A stretch of 14,537 bases of DNA from CAJBLF01 sp964495825 (lineage in GTDB: Bacteria; Patescibacteriota; Gracilibacteria; Absconditabacterales; Absconditicoccaceae), in the NCBI GenBank assembly GCA_964495825.1, contig CAZBWI010000054.1, positions 1 through 14,537 of the forward strand, in the 5' to 3' direction. Positions 11,038-14,537 of this stretch are shown piece after piece (the first letter of the stretch is position 1; each line of letters starts with the position of its first letter). The notes below the pieces were generated by a model, which was not told the origin of the DNA, ran no database searches, and was given only the letters and a program-made list of their open reading frames with translations. A program made the translations under genes and the position numbers.

Positions 11038-11556
11038 ATGAAAAAAATTTTTTTTGTAATCGGTATAAGCATTTTTACTATGTCATTATTTGGATGTACC
11101 AAACAAGAAAAGGTAGATCAAACAACTGATGTTACATCATCTACACAAGAACAAACGTTTAAAGGGACTATAGAAGATCTTCTAAAAAAGGGAGATAAGA
11201 TGACGTGTACGGTAGATATGAGTATGCAAGGAGTAGAGACTAAATGAATATATTATTTTGATGGCAAGACGATGAAAAATGAAGTTAGTATGAATATAGG
11301 TGGACAAAAGATGAATACCTACACACTTATCAAAGATGGATATATTTATGTACGAAAAGACGGTAGTTCTCAAGGTATGAAATTTCCTTATGAAGAAATT
11401 AGTGAAGGAGAAGGTTCAGCAACAAATACATCTACCAAAGACATCTTGGGTGCAGATATGATGGATTTTTCTTGTACCAAAGGTATACAAGATACCTCAG
11501 TATTTACTATTCCTCAAAATATAACTTTCCCTGATATGAAACAACGAGGAATGTAA
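11038..11556 (+). CDS. small lipoprotein of unknown function
   Basis: The gene encodes 172 residues from ATG 11038 to UAA 11554-11556, with one in-frame UGA (11245) read as Gly. The N-terminus is a textbook lipoprotein signal: MKK, a hydrophobic stretch, then LFGC at 17-20, so Cys20 should be lipidated. A Thr/Gln-rich linker follows, then a beta-rich domain with MTCTVDMSMQGVETK, YYFDGKTMKNEV and a late MDFSC, giving two Cys that could form a disulfide. The end is proline/aromatic (FTIPQNITFPDM). Alternating strands suggest a beta-sheet carrier or binding fold; no enzyme motif is seen and I do not recognise a named family. It is first in a likely operon, 46 bp before the next ATG. GGAG lies only 2 bp from the start codon, too close for a normal Shine-Dalgarno. 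Confidence 0.85.
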
Positions 11557-11602
11557 TACTAATATATCGTCACTTTCTTTATTTTATATGATAACAAAAA
11601 TC

Positions 11603-12676
11603 ATGAAAAAAATACTATGATTACTCTTTGTGACTATGATGACAATAGTTGCTTATACGTTTGGAGATGATCTTGCGTATGTTTCTGTGGATTATTGCGA
11701 TACTCCTGAAAATACTTTACATCTTCATGTAGATCCTCTCACAGAGACAGGTATCTGTTATGCTATTTCCAACAATTCAAAACATACGCTTACGGTGAAG
11801 GTATGATTTGTTGATGGAACATTTACCAATGATCAATGGCAAAATAAAGCTTGTTTGAGTGATACTGACGTGGAAAACTTCTGAAAATACGTGACTGACT
11901 ATGATCAATTGATTACCTTGGATCCAGGTGAAACCATCAAAAAACAAGCAACACTAATATATCCCAAAGATATGGATGGAATATATTATGGATGTTTGGT
12001 ATATGCTCTAGTTGCTGATACTACTGAAAAGAGTTCTCAACAACCTAGAGGAAATTTTACTATTCTTATGCGTAAAGCAAAATTTATTGATGTCTTAGTT
12101 GGTGATCCTGCAAATGCAAAAGAAAAGGGGATTGTGCTTGAAGAGTTTACTCCAGAGGAAGGAAATAATCTTTCTCGTAATCCGAAAATCAGAGTGTACA
12201 AAGATGTTTCAGATGATAAATATGTTATGCAGATCAAAATAAAAAATATTTCTAGAGTACAACAAGATGTAGAGATTCAGTGAGTAACCAATAATATTAT
12301 CGGGCAAAAACATTCGTTCAATGAGATGCGCAAAATCCTTAGAGGAGAAACATTATTGATAACAAAAAAATTTGATTATCTCCCTCTCTACAATCTCAAA
12401 ATAAAACTGAATATCATCAACACACCAATGACATTCGGTGATGTTAAGCCTATGAGCGGATTGCTCAAAGAAAAAACCTGTATCATGATATGGAATGCAA
12501 CAACCTTCATTACATTGTGAACTATTATCGTTTTAGCATTGATTATTTTCTTACTCATCAAGGATATCAAAAAGAGAAGAAACGTAATCGTTAAAGTTAT
12601 TCACGACAAAGTTCCTACAAAGAAAAAGACACTGATCAAAAAACCTGGAGTGAAAAAAACAACTAAGAAGAAATAA
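11603..12676 (+). CDS. membrane-anchored WxL-interacting-like (DUF916/DUF3324-like) protein
   Basis: The gene encodes 357 residues from ATG 11603 to UAA 12674-12676, and UGA-Gly codons (for example 11618, 11804, 11882, 12281, 12518) restore one frame. An ATG at 11588 in the same frame is possible; 11603 is preferred because it gives MKKILGLLFV, like the paralog. It has a signal peptide (1-20), an N-terminal beta domain to about 165 with VGFVDGTFTNDQ (67-78) and NFTILMRKAKFID (151-163), a second beta domain (165-295) and one C-terminal TM helix (299-320), followed by a Lys/Arg tail ending KKTTKKK inside the cell. Signal peptide, two Ig-like domains, C-terminal TM and basic tail is the layout of DUF916-DUF3324 proteins, which partner WxL proteins in Firmicutes. 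The assignment is by architecture and locus, not by a profile match. Confidence 0.85.
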
Positions 12677-12703
12677 ATATATACTTCAAACACTTATTGT
12701 AAG

Positions 12704-12790
12704 ATGGATGAGCATGTTGGTATGAGAGGGTGAACTTTGTATGTGTTTCTTATGTTCATTTATTCTTTCTATCTCATTCACCTTGTCTAA
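12704..12790 (+). other. possible 28-residue membrane peptide ORF
   Basis: An ATG at 12704 opens 28 codons to UAA at 12788-12790, with one UGA read as Gly. The peptide has a short charged start (MDEHVGMRGG) and a hydrophobic, aromatic rest that could span the membrane. It lies in the 142-bp gap between the two paralogs. There is no ribosome-binding signal, so it may be chance. Nothing else is seen in the gap. Confidence 0.2.
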
Positions 12791-12818
12791 TGTTCTTTTT
12801 ATCGTTTCTTGGCTTTGG

Positions 12819-13475
12819 ATGAAAAAAATACTGCTCCTCATAAGTTTCATAATACTTTTTTGATATTGTTTCGCAGAGACGTGAGTGGAATATGTAGATG
12901 TGAAAATGGATGCAAATAAACTTCAAGAAGCTAATGCGGATCTCTCTCAGATAGAGATAGATTTTTGTGATAAGGAAGGGGAGAAAGCGATTGAGTATAC
13001 TCTCGCACCCGGGTGAGTGCAGGACATTTGCTATAAAACAACTAACCATTCAGACAAAGATATTGTCGTTACGGTTGGATTCGTCGATGGAACATTTACC
13101 AATGATCAGCGAAAAAATAAAGCATGCAAACAACAATGAGAAATCCAGGAATTCGGACAATATGTGACCTGATATGCAGAGACGTTTACCGTCGAAGCAA
13201 ATAATATAGTTTATCAACATGCGAAGTTACATGTACCTGAGATAAATAAGTCAAAGATGAATGGCTGTCTTGTATATTATACGCAAGGTGTGGAGATGGG
13301 TGGCCAGATGAACTTTACCGTCTTGATGCGCAAGGCAAAATTTATTGATATAACCCTTCAGCCCAAAGTCAAAAGTCCAAAGTCTAAAGTTCGATGATTG
13401 ATATTTGGAATAATTATATTGTTATTATTTTTCACAAAAATTCGTAATAAACCGAAAAAACTGCCTAAGAAATAA
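12819..13475 (+). CDS. short paralog of the WxL-interacting-like protein
   Basis: The gene encodes 218 residues from ATG 12819 to UAA 13473-13475, hidden under the standard code by five or more in-frame UGAs (12861, 12882, 13014, 13137, 13167, 13395). It has a signal peptide (1-20, ending YCFAE) and a beta domain carrying the same two signatures as its neighbour: VGFVDGTFTNDQ (86-97) and NFTVLMRKAKFID (165-177). One TM helix (193-209) and a KPKKLPKK tail follow. The second extracellular domain of the upstream paralog is missing and replaced by a short Pro/Lys linker encoded by a 7-bp tandem repeat. It is probably a tandem duplicate, kept as a short membrane-anchored wall-binding partner. The gene ends inside its own terminator. 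Confidence 0.82.
13363..13390 (+). repeat. 7-bp tandem repeat, four units, in the linker before the TM helix
   Basis: The units are CCAAAGT, CAAAAGT, CCAAAGT and CTAAAGT, differing only at the second base. They encode a P/K/S/V linker just before the TM segment of the short paralog. Since seven is not a multiple of three, gain or loss of one unit would frameshift away the membrane anchor. Confidence 0.75.
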
Positions 13476-13484
13476 GCAGTTTTT
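13456..13484 (+). terminator. terminator of the WxL-partner operon, overlapping the stop codon
   Basis: A 9-bp stem, AAAAACTGC (13456-13464) with GCAGTTTTT (13476-13484), closes an 11-base loop containing the UAA stop. The A-rich and T-rich arms make it potentially bidirectional. The stem itself carries the T-tract, so it is weaker than the other terminators here. Confidence 0.6.
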
Positions 13485-13491
13485 GGCTATT

Positions 13492-13501
13492 GTACGCGTA
13501 C
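13492..13501. repeat. 10-bp perfect palindrome
   Basis: GTACGCGTAC is self-complementary and unusually GC-rich for this window. It follows the operon terminator and could be a dimeric protein-binding site. No function can be assigned. Confidence 0.35.
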
Positions 13502-13516
13502 GTTCCCCCGTTCTGG

Positions 13517-13536
13517 TAGATAGTATAGTCTAGGAA
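13517..13536 (+). repeat. inverted repeat, left copy, flanking the small WxL-like gene
   Basis: This 20-bp block matches the reverse complement of 14301-14320 at 19 of 20 positions, including a perfect 14-bp core (GTATAGTCTAGGAA). The pair encloses the entire 192-codon minus-strand gene but not its promoter. Confidence 0.75.
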
Positions 13537-13568
13537 GATCTCCCCGTTATGTAGAGAAGTTCCTAGAC
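13528..13568. other. stable hairpin in intergenic region
   Basis: GTCTAGGAA (13528-13536) pairs with TTCCTAGAC (13560-13568). Inside, TCTC pairs with GAGA across a symmetric GA/AG internal loop able to form tandem sheared G-A pairs. There is no T-tract of note, so it is not a simple terminator. Its left arm is shared with the flanking inverted repeat, so the two pairings compete. Confidence 0.6.
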
Positions 13569-13601
13569 GTTTATTTTAACTAGCAGTTAACAGTGAATAA
13601 C

Positions 13602-13634
13602 TAACAATGAAATGAAAATTTCAAATCATTGTTA
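13602..13634. other. hairpin downstream of the small WxL-like gene
   Basis: TAACAATGA (13602-13610) pairs with TCATTGTTA (13626-13634), and the loop contains a second short stem (TGAA with TTCA) separated by symmetric AA bulges. It lies 26 bp past the stop of the minus-strand gene and may protect or end its transcript. Additional outer arms AACTAAC (13599) and GTTAGTT (13645) give the region a nested inverted-repeat look. Confidence 0.5.
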
Positions 13635-13659
13635 ATTTTTAGTTGTTAGTTGATTTTGT

Positions 13660-14238
13660 CTAGTAGGTGAAAGTTAAGAGTCCAGTATAATATTCAGGAC
13701 CTTGTGCAGCAGGAACAGCTACTTTTAGTGTGATTTCCTGAGAGAATTTTGATACTCCAGAATTGTTTGTTCTTGCTACAAAGGTTACAGGATTAGTTCC
13801 AATATCAGCAGCTGAATTGGGTGCTATAGTAAGTGCTTTACCTGTTCCCAATCGATTGGTTCCTGTATAAGAGATAAGATTTGCTGGGATTGAGAGTCCT
13901 CCGGAAGCAGTGAGTGCCGAACTTTGAAGTGTTACAGTAAATGATTTACCAGCAAGGTCACTTACCGTGAATCTATGATCTCCACTTGAGTATGCATCAA
14001 ATGGATCAATAGTTGCTTCATATTCACCGAGACTGATATCTTCAGCAGTATTTGCTGAGTGTCCAAAATACGTATCCATAGATGTTCCCGTGTCTTTATA
14101 AAACATGAGTACTCCAGTTTTGATCTTCATGGTAGTATTGGTATTTGATGTTGCAGCGTTGGTGTTACCAATAGTAAGTATTGCAAATGCAGCTACAATA
14201 AGCGTAGCAAATACGCCAATAAATTTAAGGTGTTTCAT
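13660..14238 (-). CDS. small secreted WxL-like surface protein
   Basis: The gene encodes 192 residues from ATG 14236-14238 to UAG 13660-13662. A clean signal peptide (MKHLKFIGVF to about Ala29, ending NTNAATS) leads to a Thr/Ser/Ala/Gly-rich beta domain with no Cys and no membrane anchor. Landmarks are DHRFTVSDLAGKSFTVTLQS in the middle and VAVPAAQGPEYYTGLLTFTY at the very end. The same plan, a VxD segment followed by alternating strands and a final PA-x-Y-T-G-x-x-T-x-T strand, closes the giant protein. It also recalls the end of WxL domains, although a true Trp-x-Leu motif is absent. The protein is probably secreted and held non-covalently on the wall. Unlike its neighbours it uses no UGA codons. 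A near-consensus promoter and the codon choice suggest high expression. Confidence 0.88.
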   Translation of the reverse strand: MKHLKFIGVFATLIVAAFAILTIGNTNAATSNTNTTMKIKTGVLMFYKDTGTSMDTYFGHSANTAEDISLGEYEATIDPFDAYSSGDHRFTVSDLAGKSFTVTLQSSALTASGGLSIPANLISYTGTNRLGTGKALTIAPNSAADIGTNPVTFVARTNNSGVSKFSQEITLKVAVPAAQGPEYYTGLLTFTY

Positions 14239-14274
14239 GGGTGTTTTTTGTTATAGAGAATAAAATGTTTTTTT

Positions 14275-14289
14275 GAAGCTTACAGCTTC
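14275..14289. other. perfect hairpin in the 5' leader of the small WxL-like gene
   Basis: GAAGCT and AGCTTC form a 6-bp stem around a three-base loop. It sits 37 bp upstream of the start codon, within a leader of about 130 nt. On the gene's strand it is followed by A7, so it is not a terminator. It may stabilise the mRNA or expose the AT-rich start region. Confidence 0.5.
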
Positions 14290-14300
14290 TGAATTGGGTT

Positions 14301-14320
14301 TTCCTAGACTATACCATCTA
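14301..14320 (-). repeat. inverted repeat, right copy, in the leader of the small WxL-like gene
   Basis: This is the partner of 13517-13536, matching 19 of 20 bases as an inverted repeat. It lies between the promoter and the start codon, so the transcript would contain both complementary copies, one near each end. Confidence 0.75.
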
Positions 14321-14374
14321 TAAAAGTGGGCGTTGTACTGTTAAATATCGCTTCATGCTTTTTGAGCATATCCA

Positions 14375-14402
14375 ATTATATTCGGATTTTTTTTCCTGTC
14401 AA
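14375..14402 (-). promoter_or_regulatory. near-consensus promoter for the small WxL-like gene
   Basis: On the minus strand, a perfect TTGACA (14402-14397), a 16-bp spacer and a perfect TATAAT (14380-14375) make the best promoter in the window. Transcription should begin near 14368, giving a leader of about 130 nt. This agrees with the gene encoding an abundant surface protein. Confidence 0.8.
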
Positions 14403-14537
14403 ATTTTGTTATAATTGCAGCAATTATGGTTACACTTTAGAAAATAATATATAAGATAAAAACAATAGGGATGTGAGTCCCTACCTGTATTTATCTTTAA
14501 ATATTTACCATGTATATATGTAACGCTATGATTCAAT
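14403..14537 (+). other. possible divergent promoter, leader hairpin and gene start
   Basis: A + strand TATAAT at 14410-14415 lies back to back with the minus-strand promoter, but its -35 region is only a T run. A 6-bp hairpin follows (TAGGGA 14466-14471 with TCCCTA 14478-14483). An ATG at 14510 opens a frame to the window end (MYICNAMIQ), too short to judge. A divergent gene beyond the window is plausible. Confidence 0.3.

Noticed and set aside
12774..13049. 91-codon minus-strand ORF
   Set aside because: It lies antisense to the short WxL-partner gene, has no family resemblance, and disappears as the likely frame once the + gene is read with UGA as Gly.
13517..14320. Insertion sequence or transposon bounded by the inverted repeats
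   Set aside because: The enclosed gene is a secreted beta protein, not a transposase, and no target-site duplication is evident at the outer edges. An invertible segment or RNA pairing explains the repeats better.
1..14537. tRNA, rRNA or CRISPR array
   Set aside because: No cloverleaf with a TTC-A-A-type arm, no rRNA-like conserved block and no regularly spaced direct repeats were seen when reading the intergenic regions.

Overview
The window is low-GC DNA that makes sense only if UGA is a sense codon. Read with the standard code, the + strand from 2.5 to 10.9 kb is a string of fragments broken by UGA but never by UAA or UAG. Read with UGA as glycine (genetic code 25, known from Absconditabacteria/SR1 and Gracilibacteria/BD1-5), those fragments join into one gene of about 2,790 codons. 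Four other genes are restored the same way. Every complete gene ends in UAA or UAG, never UGA. The host is therefore most likely a member of one of these two ultra-small, reduced-genome candidate phyla; I cannot tell which.

Layout. 1-132: 3' end of an unidentified + strand gene. 353-793: small unrecognised cytoplasmic protein, followed by a strong terminator. 892-2310 (minus): secreted protein with an Ig-like domain, a Cys cluster and an S-layer-homology-like region. 2311-2532: divergent intergenic region with a good promoter and an A8G7 tract. 2533-10902: giant membrane-anchored surface protein carrying a possible cysteine-peptidase domain, a peptidoglycan-binding domain, two LamG domains, Ig-like domains, a DNRLRE-like domain, Fn3 domains and a WxL-like C-terminus; it ends at a clear terminator. 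11038-13475: probable operon of a lipoprotein and two paralogous membrane-anchored proteins that resemble WxL-interacting (DUF916-like) proteins. 13476-13659: structured intergenic DNA. 13660-14238 (minus): abundant-looking small secreted WxL-like protein with a near-consensus promoter, bracketed by a 20-bp inverted repeat. 14403-14537: probable start of a divergent transcription unit running off the window.

Taken together, nearly everything from 0.9 to 14.2 kb is cell-envelope or surface machinery. The best-supported hypothesis is a WxL-like surface display system: one giant and one small protein share a C-terminal WxL-like fold, and two TM-anchored partner proteins are encoded between them. 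In low-GC Gram-positive bacteria, WxL proteins and DUF916/DUF3324 proteins are encoded together and cooperate on the cell wall. Finding the same pairing here, in a UGA-glycine organism that probably lives attached to a host, is the most interesting feature of the window. The assignments rest on motif reading by eye and have not been tested by profile search.
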